From assembly GCA_002753615.1 (NCBI GenBank), contig PEAO01000009.1, positions 8,005 through 44,540 on the forward strand: DNA of 36,536 nucleotides, given 5' to 3'. This DNA comes from Magnetococcales bacterium DCbin2 (GTDB lineage Bacteria > Pseudomonadota > Magnetococcia > Magnetococcales > UBA8363). The notes under the pieces were generated by a model that saw only the letters and a program-made list of their open reading frames with translations, did no database searches and was not told where the DNA came from. Below, piece by piece: positions 1 to 8,619 of this stretch (position 1 is the first letter of the stretch; each line of letters opens with the position of its first letter). The translations under genes were made by a program, and so were the position numbers.

Positions 1-1431
1 GGGGGGTCCTGTGGGCGGGGGGTGGGGGGGGGGGGGGGGGACGAATTCACGGGTGGTGAACGTCAGTTTCCCCCCCATATCCAATACCATGCGCAATATC
101 TTTGGACGGGGGTGGCAGGCCAAAGCTTGGTGTTGCCATTGTTCCGCAATGGCATCCCCATCATAGGGGAACCCCAATTCTTTCGCGGAGTTGGTCAGGC
201 GGCGCATGTGTGCGGCCAAGTGTTCAATCACCCCTGCGTGATTGACCAGACATGTTTCAATCAGTCCAAAAGGTCGGGGGGGGGCTTCCAAAAACTGACC
301 CTTATGGGACAACTCATCCCATTCCGCCTCCATCTGGGAATCTGCCACAATGCCCCCCCCCAGGCCCATTTCTCCAGCCTCTGGTCCCCACCAGGTGACT
401 GTTCGGATGGCCACATTGAACGCCCATTGTTTGCCACCTGGGGCGAGTAAACCGATGCTTCCGGTGTACACACCTCTGGCACGATGTTCACATTCCCGAA
501 TGATTTCCATGGTGCGTTGTTTGGGTGCGCCGGTGATGGAGGCCGCTGGAAACATGGCCGCCATCACTTCGGGGAGTTCTATCCCCGCACGCAAACGTCC
601 GGTGATCCGTGTTTCCAAATGGTGGATGGTGGAAAAAGAACGTCTTTCGGCTACATGACGACCTTGTATGGTTCCAATGGTACAAATCCGACCCAAATCA
701 TTGCGTGCCATATCGACAATCATGACATGTTCCGCCTGATCTTTTTCCGAGACCTCCAATGCCCTGGCCAACCGGTAATCCTCCGTCACACTGGCTCCCC
801 TCGGTCGAGTCCCTTTGATGGGGGCGGTGACAATTTGGTCATGATCCGCAGCGATAAACAGTTCTGGTGAGAAAGAAGCGATCATCCCTTCGCCAAAATT
901 GAGCCAGGCTCCATAGGGGAAGCGATGTAATCCCTGCAAATGGAGGAATAATTCTCCAGGGTTGCAGGGTGCAATGTTGGCTGCGACGGTATGATTGACC
1001 TGATAGGTTTCCCCGCGTCCAATCGCTTGAAGAATTTTTTCCAAATCTTTTTGGTACTGTGTGAAATCCACGTTCAGCCGGGAGATTTTTCCCATGGCTT
1101 GTTGGCTTAATGTCATGGGGTCGGGCAATACAGCCCGTTGGGCACTATCAAATGCGGCCATCCAAACCAGAGGGCGGTTTTGTGCTGGGGGAACGACTGG
1201 AAGTCCGAAGGCTCCCCCCGCTTCGTAGGTGATGAAACCGGCGACCCAGTGACCTTGTTGTGCGGCCAACTGCGCGCGGGACAATACGGATGGAACGTCA
1301 TCGATGGCGTGGGCGACAAAGAATAAGCTGGGATGACTGAGCAATAAATAACCGTGGGTTAAATGGTTATAATCGCAGAGAAAACAAATTTGATTTTGCA
1401 ACAGAGTGGGGGTGATCAATACGGTCGGCAT
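1..1431 (-). CDS. pabB: Aminodeoxychorismate synthase component I, 5' part (window edge)
   Basis: Makes 4-amino-4-deoxychorismate from chorismate, the first step of p-aminobenzoate and folate synthesis in the cytoplasm. The frame is open from an ATG at 1431 to the window edge (477 codons), so the C-terminus is missing. Chorismate-binding signatures are visible: SPELF, PIKGTRPRG, VDMARNDLGRI, and SITGAPK followed by MEIIRE. After the catalytic domain the frame continues through LIETCLVNHAGVIEHLAAHMRRL and a proline-rich linker. This fits the fused PabB-PabC architecture, in which an aminodeoxychorismate lyase domain follows; that domain would lie outside the window. No convincing Shine-Dalgarno sequence precedes the ATG. 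Anthranilate synthase component I is the main alternative, but the linker and the text after the catalytic core favour PabB. Confidence 0.93.
   Translation of the reverse strand, partial: MPTVLITPTLLQNQICFLCDYNHLTHGYLLLSHPSLFFVAHAIDDVPSVLSRAQLAAQQGHWVAGFITYEAGGAFGLPVVPPAQNRPLVWMAAFDSAQRAVLPDPMTLSQQAMGKISRLNVDFTQYQKDLEKILQAIGRGETYQVNHTVAANIAPCNPGELFLHLQGLHRFPYGAWLNFGEGMIASFSPELFIAADHDQIVTAPIKGTRPRGASVTEDYRLARALEVSEKDQAEHVMIVDMARNDLGRICTIGTIQGRHVAERRSFSTIHHLETRITGRLRAGIELPEVMAAMFPAASITGAPKQRTMEIIRECEHRARGVYTGSIGLLAPGGKQWAFNVAIRTVTWWGPEAGEMGLGGGIVADSQMEAEWDELSHKGQFLEAPPRPFGLIETCLVNHAGVIEHLAAHMRRLTNSAKELGFPYDGDAIAEQWQHQALACHPRPKILRMVLDMGGKLTFTTREFVPPPPPHPPPTGPP
24..40. repeat. 17-base G homopolymer inside pabB
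   Basis: An uninterrupted run of 17 G on the + strand (17 C on the coding strand) lies in the polyproline linker of the pabB frame, with a second run of 6 G at 17-22. The frame stays open across it and encodes VPPPPPHPPP. Such a tract is prone to slippage during replication or sequencing. Confidence 0.9.
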
Positions 1432-1439
1432 AAGATTAA

Positions 1440-1830
1440 ATGATTAAAAGAAAAAAGGGGTCTGGGGGATTGCCCCCAGGGTTTTGACTTTGTTTTTGAC
1501 TTTGTTTTTCACGCGCCCCTTATCCCGAAGCATTTTTTTTGCGAAAAAAAAATGCGCAGGGCGCGCGCCTTGGTTTGCCTTTTTTCGCGGTTTTTGCGAA
1601 AAAAGGCAAACACAATGCAATGTTGAGGGTGTTAAAACATGGCATTATGCTTAAGATTTTTCGCAAAAGGCGCGAAAAACCTTAAGCTAAGGCGCGCGCC
1701 TGCGCATTTTTCCCTTAAAAAGAAGAAGCGCGGGAAAAATGCTTCGGGATAAGGGGCGCGTGGAAAAGCAAAGTCAAAGTCAAAACCCTGGGGGCAATCC
1801 CCCAGACCCCTTTTTTCTTTTAATAATTTC
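1440..1830. repeat. Nested long palindrome between pabB and the sdh operon
   Basis: The left arm (about 1443-1572) and right arm (about 1688-1828) are inverted copies. Both contain the ATTAAAAGAAAAAAGGGG outer end, the GGTCTGGGGG/CCCCCAG hairpin, GACTTTG repeats and a 28-base shared stretch containing CGCGCCCCTTATCCCGAAGC. Each arm holds its own small hairpin (1530-1555 and 1704-1742). The centre holds two more: TTTGCCTTTTTTCGC/GCGAAAAAAGGCAAA at 1574-1610, and CTTAAG(A/G)TTTTTCGC at 1649-1687. No gene is visible; open frames here are by-products of the palindrome. It could be a MITE-like element or two head-to-head copies of the dispersed repeat. Confidence 0.85.
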
Positions 1831-1864
1831 CCTGCTTTGAGTGTCAACACACCCTAAGGACAAA

Positions 1865-1897
1865 GACCACCCGGAAGGTTATGCCTCCCGGGTGGTC
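1865..1897 (-). terminator. Hairpin after the sdh operon
   Basis: A perfect 10-bp stem (GACCACCCGG / CCGGGTGGTC) with a 13-base loop lies 47 bases past the sdhE stop codon. On the minus strand the following bases are only mildly T-rich, so intrinsic termination is plausible but not certain. Confidence 0.5.
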
Positions 1898-1944
1898 TCC
1901 CGATACGCTCTTACTTTGTCAGTCCAGCAGTAACGTGCTTCGGA

Positions 1945-2829
1945 TCAAAGCCCCTTGCTTTTCAGGACGGGCCGAGGATCCACATGCAACCGTTCAAGGC
2001 CCAATTCCCCAGCATCCAACCCCATGGAGGCCCCCAAGAGTTGCGCAAAGTTCATTTCCGGGAGGCCAATTTTTTTGCCAACGACCTTTTCCGCCGGCAT
2101 TTGATAGGCATTCAAGGACATGTCGCACAAAGTGCAGGGGCTGATCATCAACTCAGCACCATTATCCTTGGCATCCAGGCAGTTGGTCGCCACCATGGAA
2201 CGCATTTCCCTGGGGTCCGAAAGCATCACATGGAAACCGCAACACTTGCGGGCACCACCGTAAGAGACCGGACTGCCACCCAGCACGGTGATGAGTCGAT
2301 CCAGATGGTCCGCCTCGTCACCCGCTTTGGATTCATAAATCTCCGACGGCCTCAGATTATGGCATCCGTAGAAAGGGGCTACCTTGAGACCTTTCAATGG
2401 TCGGGTGATCTTGCTCTTTAAAACTTTTTGATCCACCTGATCCATCACCACCCACAGCAAATGCTGCACCTTGATGGTGGCTCCATAGGGACGAACCCCC
2501 GCCTTTTTCAGAACGCCATTGATTTTCTCAAGGACATCCGGCTCATGCTTAAAACGATAGTTGGCATGACTCAGAGTCTGAAGACAGGTGTTACAGATGG
2601 TGCAGATATTACGCCCCGCCGCTTCAGCTTCCGAAAGGATACGCGCAGCCACTGCCAGAGAAAACGCCAGCTTCGCCTCCCGCAAACTCACCGCCCCACA
2701 ACAGGAGGCCCTGGGCATGGGATGCAGGGTGATGCCCAATTCACGCGCTACAGCATGGGCCGCACTTTTGGCCTCTTTTTGCACCTGTTTGCCTGCGCAA
2801 CCAGGATAAAAGGAAAATTCCAGAGACAT
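1945..2829 (-). CDS. sdhE: Succinate dehydrogenase/fumarate reductase third subunit, CCG-domain (HdrB-like, SdhE type)
   Basis: Quinone-reactive subunit of the non-classical SdhABE-type succinate:quinone oxidoreductase, homologous to heterodisulfide reductase subunit B. The 294-residue protein has two cysteine-rich CCG motifs. The first is C11, C43-C44-G45, then C76, C79 and C82. The second is FYGC near residue 155, CCGF, then CTLC. These bind a noncubane [4Fe-4S] cluster in this family and replace the haem-b membrane anchors of classical Sdh; no transmembrane helices are evident. GGGAG lies 8 bases before the ATG. It is the last gene of the operon, 25 bases after sdhB. It should not be confused with the small flavinylation factor also named SdhE. 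Confidence 0.88.
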   Translation of the reverse strand: MSLEFSFYPGCAGKQVQKEAKSAAHAVARELGITLHPMPRASCCGAVSLREAKLAFSLAVAARILSEAEAAGRNICTICNTCLQTLSHANYRFKHEPDVLEKINGVLKKAGVRPYGATIKVQHLLWVVMDQVDQKVLKSKITRPLKGLKVAPFYGCHNLRPSEIYESKAGDEADHLDRLITVLGGSPVSYGGARKCCGFHVMLSDPREMRSMVATNCLDAKDNGAELMISPCTLCDMSLNAYQMPAEKVVGKKIGLPEMNFAQLLGASMGLDAGELGLERLHVDPRPVLKSKGL

Positions 2830-2854
2830 ATTCTATTCTCCCAGATACCGGCCC

Positions 2855-3841
2855 CTATTCGGGAGCCACCTCTTTGGCCTTGGTCTCAACATCCAAGGGG
2901 TTCTCTTCGAGAATCCTGAAGATATTGCCCAACTCCTCCACACCGTCAATTTTGTGCGGAAACGGCGAAGGCACCTTGCCCTTTTTCATCAAATGAATCG
3001 CCATCCCCAACTCACCCAAAGTACCGACGATACCAATGGTACGCTGCATCAGCGTGAATTCGTTGAGATCACCCGTCTTCTGGATATCACCGTGGAATGC
3101 CAACGCATGCTTCGGACCCGGTCCATCAACATAACCTTTCTGCATCCCACGAGCGCGCAACTTGACGATGGCCTCCATGGGTTTCACATCCTTGGGACAG
3201 GTTTCCACACACTGCGCACACCGACAGCAACTCCACATCTGGTGTTCCTCGGAAAGCTCCCGCAACCGTGCGGTTTTTCTCCCTTCCCGTGGATCCGAAA
3301 CAAATCGAAACGCCTTGGCCAATGCCGCCGGTCCCACAAACTTGTCACTCACCTCCGCCATGGTGCAGTCCGAATAACAACTGCCGCACATGATACACTG
3401 GGTGACATGATTCACCTGATCATACGATGACCGTCCCACATTGGTATCCGTCTCCGGTCCTTCCTGGAGATAGGGCTTGATCTTGGCAACATGCTTGTAG
3501 AATGGGCGAATATCCACAACCATGTCTTTCAAGATGGGCTGGTTTGTCATCGGGGAGACATGAATCACCCCATTGGCATCCGCCACCTTTTCTACATGCG
3601 TCTTACAGGCCAGACGGGTGCGTCCACTGATCTTCATGGCACACGATCCGCAGATTGCCGACCGGCAGGACATGCGATACGTCAATGTCCCATCTTGATG
3701 TCCCTTGATCTGTTCAAGACAAATCAGAACCGTGGTGGTGGGTTCGGCAGACAACTTATAATCCTGCCAGCGGGACTCCACTTTGCCATCGCCAGTGACC
3801 TTGTTGCGCTGAACTCGAAACGTATAGGTCTTTTCAGCCAT
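2855..3841 (-). CDS. sdhB: Succinate dehydrogenase/fumarate reductase iron-sulfur subunit
   Basis: Carries electrons from the flavoprotein SdhA to the quinone-reactive subunit. From the ATG at 3841 it is 328 residues. A plant-type [2Fe-2S] domain shows C59, C64, C67 and C79 (CRSAICGSC...C). It is followed by ferredoxin-like clusters CIMCGSCYSDC near 149-159 and CCRCAQCVETCP near 205-216. A C-terminal tail of about 110 residues makes it longer than E. coli SdhB (238). An upstream in-frame TTG at 3853 is rejected because the Shine-Dalgarno GGAG lies inside it, 6 bases before the ATG. It sits 76 bases after sdhA. Confidence 0.95.
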   Translation of the reverse strand: MAEKTYTFRVQRNKVTGDGKVESRWQDYKLSAEPTTTVLICLEQIKGHQDGTLTYRMSCRSAICGSCAMKISGRTRLACKTHVEKVADANGVIHVSPMTNQPILKDMVVDIRPFYKHVAKIKPYLQEGPETDTNVGRSSYDQVNHVTQCIMCGSCYSDCTMAEVSDKFVGPAALAKAFRFVSDPREGRKTARLRELSEEHQMWSCCRCAQCVETCPKDVKPMEAIVKLRARGMQKGYVDGPGPKHALAFHGDIQKTGDLNEFTLMQRTIGIVGTLGELGMAIHLMKKGKVPSPFPHKIDGVEELGNIFRILEENPLDVETKAKEVAPE

Positions 3842-3917
3842 AACCGACTCCAAATGGTCTTTCGGAAGTTTGGGCCCCGGTCAACAATCCCCCCGGGAAT
3901 CGCACCCTTCTTCCGTG

Positions 3918-5618
3918 TCAGTAAGTCCGATCCATGGGTTTGTACTTGGGATTATCCACGGTGCGAACATCCTCATAACTCAACACCACCTGCTTTTTGG
4001 CGGGATCCCATTTGCTGATGGTGTGCTTGCGCCAGTTGGCGTCATCACGATCCTTGAAATCGGTCCGGGAATGAGCGCCTCGTGATTCCGTGCGTGCCAC
4101 GGCCCCGCGAACAATACACTCGGCCAAATCGATCAAATTACGCAATTCCCAGGCGCGCAGAAGATCGACGTTGAACACCGTTGACTTATCGTCCAAATGG
4201 ACCTTCTCGTAGCCATCCCGCCATTCGGGAATCATCCCCTCAATGGTCTTGAGAGATTCCGGTGTACGGAACACCGCACAATGAAGGTTCATCGCCGTCG
4301 CCATCTTTTCGTGCAACTGCACCGGACGGAGACCCGAATTCTTACGTTTCTTCAGCGTTTCAATTTCCCCTTTGACCTCTTCCACCGCTTCCATGGGGAA
4401 ATCGCGGAACGCCTTGCCCTTTTCCTTGGCCAACTTTTCGCTGGCATATCGCCCGGTAATCTTGCCAAACACAATGGTGTCCAGCAACGAGTTACCACCC
4501 AGACGATTGGCACCATGAACCGAGACACAGGCCGCTTCACCCGCCGAGAACAACCCCGGCACAGGTGCCTCACCCCACTTATCGGTACGAATGCCGCCCA
4601 TGGAATAATGGACCGTCGGACGGATGGGGATGGGGGCGAGGATGGGATCTACCCCTTCCAAGTCCATGGCCAACTCGCGAATCTGCGGCAGTCGTTCCAT
4701 GATTTTTTCTGCGCCAAGGTGCCGCAAATCCAGGAGGATGGCTCCATTGACGCCCCGTCCTTCCATGATTTCCGTTTGTTCGGCGCGGGCAACCACGTCA
4801 CGGGAAGCCAATTCCTTCTTTTTGGGTGCGTAACGACCCATGAAGCGTTCACCCTCGGAATTGATGAGGATTCCCCCTTCTCCGCGTGCCCCTTCGGTCA
4901 CCAGCACGCCGGTGGTCAAAAGACCCGTGGGATGAAACTGGACAAACTCCATATCACCCAGCGGGACACCAGCCCGCATAGCCAAAGCCATCCCGTCACC
5001 CGTATTGGTGGTGGCGTTGGTGTTGGAGATGTAAACGCGACCATAACCGCCGGTCGCCATCAAAAGTCCACGGCTGCGGACCGGAAATACTTCCCCGGTC
5101 TTCATGTCATAACAGACGACGCCGACGATATGCCCTTCCTTGTCGGCGGCTACCTTGAAAATGCTGACCTCCTCGTAAACCTTGACACCCGCCTTGACCA
5201 ACTGTTCCCACAAGGTATGCAGCAACACTTGACCAGTACGGTCGGCGGCGTAGCAGGTGCGATCAAAGCTGGCTCCGCCAAAGGCCCTTTGGGCGATGAT
5301 GCCACCCTCAAACCGTGAAAAGGGGGTCCCCATGGCATCCATTTCAAGAATGCATTCGGGTGCCTCCTGACACATCAAGTCGATGGCATCTTCATCACCG
5401 ATGTAATCCGCCCCTTTGACTGTATCGAAAGCGTGGGATTCACGAGAATCCTCGGGATTAATGGCGGCGTTGATCCCCCCCTGAGCGGCACACGAATGGC
5501 TGCGCAAAGGATGAATCTTGGTGATGATCGCCACGTCTATGCCCGCTTTTGCCCCTTCCAGGGCGGCACGCATGCCCGACAGTCCGGCCCCGACAATGAC
5601 CAGGTCATGGCTATTCAT
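3918..5618 (-). CDS. sdhA: Succinate dehydrogenase/fumarate reductase flavoprotein subunit
   Basis: Oxidises succinate or reduces fumarate with covalently bound FAD; first gene of the sdhABE operon. The 566-residue protein has the Rossmann motif VGAGLSG (residues 9-15), the flavinylation site [10 protein letters not shown] with His41, [15 protein letters not shown], and the substrate/active-site region [10 protein letters not shown]. An ATG at 5633 is also in frame, but GGGAGGAAAT precedes the ATG at 5618 and lies within the first codons of the longer form, so 5618 is preferred. There is no twin-arginine signal, unlike the periplasmic methylmenaquinol:fumarate reductase MfrA, so a cytoplasmic catalytic domain is expected. 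The direction in vivo cannot be read from sequence. Confidence 0.96.
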   Translation of the reverse strand: MNSHDLVIVGAGLSGMRAALEGAKAGIDVAIITKIHPLRSHSCAAQGGINAAINPEDSRESHAFDTVKGADYIGDEDAIDLMCQEAPECILEMDAMGTPFSRFEGGIIAQRAFGGASFDRTCYAADRTGQVLLHTLWEQLVKAGVKVYEEVSIFKVAADKEGHIVGVVCYDMKTGEVFPVRSRGLLMATGGYGRVYISNTNATTNTGDGMALAMRAGVPLGDMEFVQFHPTGLLTTGVLVTEGARGEGGILINSEGERFMGRYAPKKKELASRDVVARAEQTEIMEGRGVNGAILLDLRHLGAEKIMERLPQIRELAMDLEGVDPILAPIPIRPTVHYSMGGIRTDKWGEAPVPGLFSAGEAACVSVHGANRLGGNSLLDTIVFGKITGRYASEKLAKEKGKAFRDFPMEAVEEVKGEIETLKKRKNSGLRPVQLHEKMATAMNLHCAVFRTPESLKTIEGMIPEWRDGYEKVHLDDKSTVFNVDLLRAWELRNLIDLAECIVRGAVARTESRGAHSRTDFKDRDDANWRKHTISKWDPAKKQVVLSYEDVRTVDNPKYKPMDRTY

Positions 5619-5644
5619 ATTTCCTCCCAACATTGCGTCTCAAA

Positions 5645-5704
5645 CGAAGATACACACATCTTCGAAGACGGACCCTAACTTAAGGATTCACAACGGCGAA
5701 TCCT
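5645..5704 (-). promoter_or_regulatory. Two small hairpins in the sdhA leader
   Basis: Two 7-bp stems lie upstream of sdhA: CGAAGAT/ATCTTCG at 5645-5664 and AGGATTC/GAATCCT at 5683-5704. They fall within a gene-free stretch of about 350 bases (5619-5965) between divergent sdhA and leuS. That stretch must hold both promoters, but I see only weak -35/-10 candidates (for example TTGCCT-17-TAATAC near 5873 for leuS). The hairpins could be leader structures or protein-binding sites. Confidence 0.3.
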
Positions 5705-5965
5705 AATGAATGCTTTGACTCGCGACCTTCCCCGAGCTTCCACCTAGAGTGTGATGAAACTACGTTATGTCGACATTGAGCGAGACTATACCAATACCAA
5801 CGCCCCTTGTCAAAATACTCTTTTACCGCCGACGACAATTTTTTACAATTCCCAAGGATTCTTCACGGCAATTGCCTCTCCGATTGGCTTGTGTTAATAC
5901 AGAAGCACGCTAGGGAACCTCTTCATATTTCAAACATTCAACCAGCAAGCCCCATCCAGGAAGAT

Positions 5966-8566
5966 ATGAGCGCATCCGACAGCCAAGAATTTCGATACAA
6001 TCCCCAGGCCGTTGAGGCTAAATGGCAGCAAATCTGGGAAAAGGAAAAAACTTTTCGAGCGGTGGAAGACCGGCAGCGGGAAAAATTCTATTGCCTAGTG
6101 ATGTTTCCCTATCCATCGGGACGGATACATATGGGGCATGTCCGTAATTATACCATTGGCGATGTGATTGCCCGTCATCAGCGGATGCTGGGGAAAAACG
6201 TCCTCAATCCCATGGGGTGGGATGCGTTTGGTATGCCGGCGGAGAATGCCGCCAGAAAACAGAATTCGGCACCATCCCGTTGGACCTACGCTAACATCGA
6301 CGCCATGCGCCAGGAGTTAAAAACCATGGGGCTGGCCTATGATTGGGATCGGGAGTTGGCGACTTCGGATGCCGATTATGCCCACTGGGAGCAGGCCCTT
6401 TTTCTCAAATTGTTTGACCGGGGGTTGGTCTATCGGAAAAAATCGTTGGTCAACTGGGATCCTGTAGATCAAACAGTTTTGGCCAATGAACAGGTGATCG
6501 ATGGTCGGGGGTGGCGCAGTGGTGCCCTGGTGGAACGTCGGGAGCTGTCGCAATGGTTTTTGCGCATCACCGCCTATGCGGATGAACTGCTGGATGGTCT
6601 GGAGACATTGCCAGAATGGCCCGCAACCGTCCGTACCATGCAGGCCAATTGGATTGGCCGTAGTCACGGGTTAGAATTTTCATTCGATCTGGAGGGGCTT
6701 CCAGAAAAACTTCCAGTTTACACCACCCGTCCCGATACCATCATGGGGGTGACGTTTTGTTCCATTGCCGCCGAACACCCCCTGGCCCGACGGGTGGCGG
6801 ACCAAAATCCTGAAATTGCCGCCTTTATCCAGGAATGCATGAAATCCGGTACCAGTGAAGAGTCTTTGGAGCGTCTGGAGAAAAAAGGGTTTGACACCGG
6901 ATTTAAGGCGATCCATCCGTTAACTGGGGAGAAAATTCCAGTTTTTATCGCCAATTTTGTCCTGATGAGTTATGGCACGGGGGCGGTCATGGCGGTCCCG
7001 GCGCATGACCAGCGGGATTTTGAATTTGCTCAAGTGCATGGTCTCCCCATCCGCATCGTCATTCAACCACCCGGCCAGACCTTGGATGTGGCGACACTGC
7101 GCGAAGCTTGGACTGGACCGGGTATTATGGTCAATTCCCAGTTGTTTGATGGCCTGGATCATGAAACAGGCAAGATGCGGGTTATGGATGAATTTGTCCG
7201 CCGGGGGTTGGGTCGTCGGCGGACCCATTATCGCCTTCGGGATTGGGGTATTTCCCGGCAGCGGTATTGGGGCAATCCCATTCCTATGATCCATTGTGAA
7301 TGTTGTGGGGTCGTGCCGGTTCCTGAGGCCGATTTACCGGTGTCATTGCCGGAGCAGGTGGATCTCCATGTCCAGGGCAACCCTTTGGATCATCTGACGA
7401 CCTTTACCGATGTGTTCTGTCCCCAATGTCACGGCCCGGCCCGGCGCGAAACCGATACCATGGATACGTTCATGGAGTCCTCTTGGTATTATCTGCGGTA
7501 TTGTTGCCGGGATTTTCAGGAGGGGCCGCTGGATGTGGATCGGGTCAATTATTGGATGCCTGTGGATCAATACATCGGCGGTATTGAACATGCGGTATTG
7601 CATTTGTTGTACGCCCGATTTTTTCACAAGGCGTTGCGTGATGAGGGGTTGGTGGCGAGCGATGAACCGTTTCGTCGGTTATTGACGCAAGGGATGGTAC
7701 GCAAGGATACGTTATTTTGTTCCGAGCATGGGTGGCGTTATCCGGTAGAGGTGGCGGAGGAGGGGGGAAAACTGGTTTGCAGCGCGTGTCGTCAACCCAT
7801 CGTGGTGGGGCGCAATGAAAAAATGTCCAAGAGCAAGAACAATGTTGTGGATCCGGCGGAACTCATCCGTGGGTATGGTGCCGATACCGCCCGTTTATTC
7901 ATGTTGTTTGCCGCCCCGCCACAGCAGGATTTGGAATGGAGCGATACGGGGGTCGATGGGGCGTGGCGTTTTCTGAATCGATTGTGGCGCATGGTTCGGG
8001 ATGTGGCGGTACTGGTTCCGGGGATCGCCCCGGCGCAGACGACGCCGGATGAGCTGGGGTTGAAGGAATTGCGGACAAAAACTCATGAAACTATCGATAA
8101 GGTTGGCCGTGATCTGGAACGGTTTGGGTTTAACACCGCGATTGCGGCGGTGATGGAATTGGTAAATGTAGGGACGCGCTGGTTATCGGAGAATCAAATG
8201 CCGGAGGGGCATCCCCAGGCGTTGGCTGTGCTACGGGAGTTGGCGGAGACGGCGGTTTTGCTGTTGCATCCCCTGGTTCCACATATTACCGAGGAGCTTT
8301 GGCAGATTTTGGGGCAGGGGAAACCCTTGGCATTCCAATCCTGGCCCAAAGTGGATCTTCAAGCCTTGGTGCGGGGGGAGATCACCATCATTGTCCAAGT
8401 CAACGGCAAACTGCGGGCTAAATTAACCGTTCCCGCCGATATTTCCCAGGCTGACCTGGAGGCATTGGCCCATCATGACGCGACCATTCTCGGCAATTTG
8501 CAGGGTAAAACCGTGATCAAGACCATTGTTGTCCCTGGGCGTTTGGTGAACATTGTTGCCAAGTAG
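5966..8566 (+). CDS. leuS: Leucyl-tRNA synthetase
   Basis: Class I synthetase that charges tRNA-Leu. From the ATG at 5966 it has 866 residues, matching bacterial LeuRS (about 860). The HIGH motif is HMGH (residues 55-58, in [20 protein letters not shown]). The KMSKS motif is KMSKS (619-623). An editing CP1 domain lies between them, including [13 protein letters not shown] and [15 protein letters not shown]. Zinc-type cysteine pairs occur at CECC and CPQC. The open frame reaches back to a TTG at 5807, but the extra residues are unlike LeuRS, and AGGAAG stands just before the ATG at 5966. It is divergent from sdhA. Confidence 0.97.
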   Translation: MSASDSQEFRYNPQAVEAKWQQIWEKEKTFRAVEDRQREKFYCLVMFPYPSGRIHMGHVRNYTIGDVIARHQRMLGKNVLNPMGWDAFGMPAENAARKQNSAPSRWTYANIDAMRQELKTMGLAYDWDRELATSDADYAHWEQALFLKLFDRGLVYRKKSLVNWDPVDQTVLANEQVIDGRGWRSGALVERRELSQWFLRITAYADELLDGLETLPEWPATVRTMQANWIGRSHGLEFSFDLEGLPEKLPVYTTRPDTIMGVTFCSIAAEHPLARRVADQNPEIAAFIQECMKSGTSEESLERLEKKGFDTGFKAIHPLTGEKIPVFIANFVLMSYGTGAVMAVPAHDQRDFEFAQVHGLPIRIVIQPPGQTLDVATLREAWTGPGIMVNSQLFDGLDHETGKMRVMDEFVRRGLGRRRTHYRLRDWGISRQRYWGNPIPMIHCECCGVVPVPEADLPVSLPEQVDLHVQGNPLDHLTTFTDVFCPQCHGPARRETDTMDTFMESSWYYLRYCCRDFQEGPLDVDRVNYWMPVDQYIGGIEHAVLHLLYARFFHKALRDEGLVASDEPFRRLLTQGMVRKDTLFCSEHGWRYPVEVAEEGGKLVCSACRQPIVVGRNEKMSKSKNNVVDPAELIRGYGADTARLFMLFAAPPQQDLEWSDTGVDGAWRFLNRLWRMVRDVAVLVPGIAPAQTTPDELGLKELRTKTHETIDKVGRDLERFGFNTAIAAVMELVNVGTRWLSENQMPEGHPQALAVLRELAETAVLLLHPLVPHITEELWQILGQGKPLAFQSWPKVDLQALVRGEITIIVQVNGKLRAKLTVPADISQADLEALAHHDATILGNLQGKTVIKTIVVPGRLVNIVAK

Positions 8567-8619
8567 GTCCAGTAGGTATGGATAAATATTCTCCCAATAT
8601 TGAGGCGATGGTATCAATC

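Noticed and set aside
1-41. Terminal G-rich block as a telomere-like or adaptor sequence
   Set aside because: The pabB reading frame runs through it as a proline-rich linker, so it is at least compatible with real coding DNA.
1632-1850. 72-codon frame on the minus strand in the palindrome
   Set aside because: It lies wholly within the inverted repeat, is Phe/Arg/Lys-rich from the T/A hairpins and has no start signal.
4197-5318. Long open frame (373 codons) on the + strand opposite sdhA
   Set aside because: It is the antisense of a certain gene; the translation is His/Arg/Gly-rich with no recognisable fold and no ribosome site.
5807-5965. 53-residue N-terminal extension of LeuRS from a TTG
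   Set aside because: The extension is unlike LeuRS, and a ribosome site and ATG at 5966 give the normal length.
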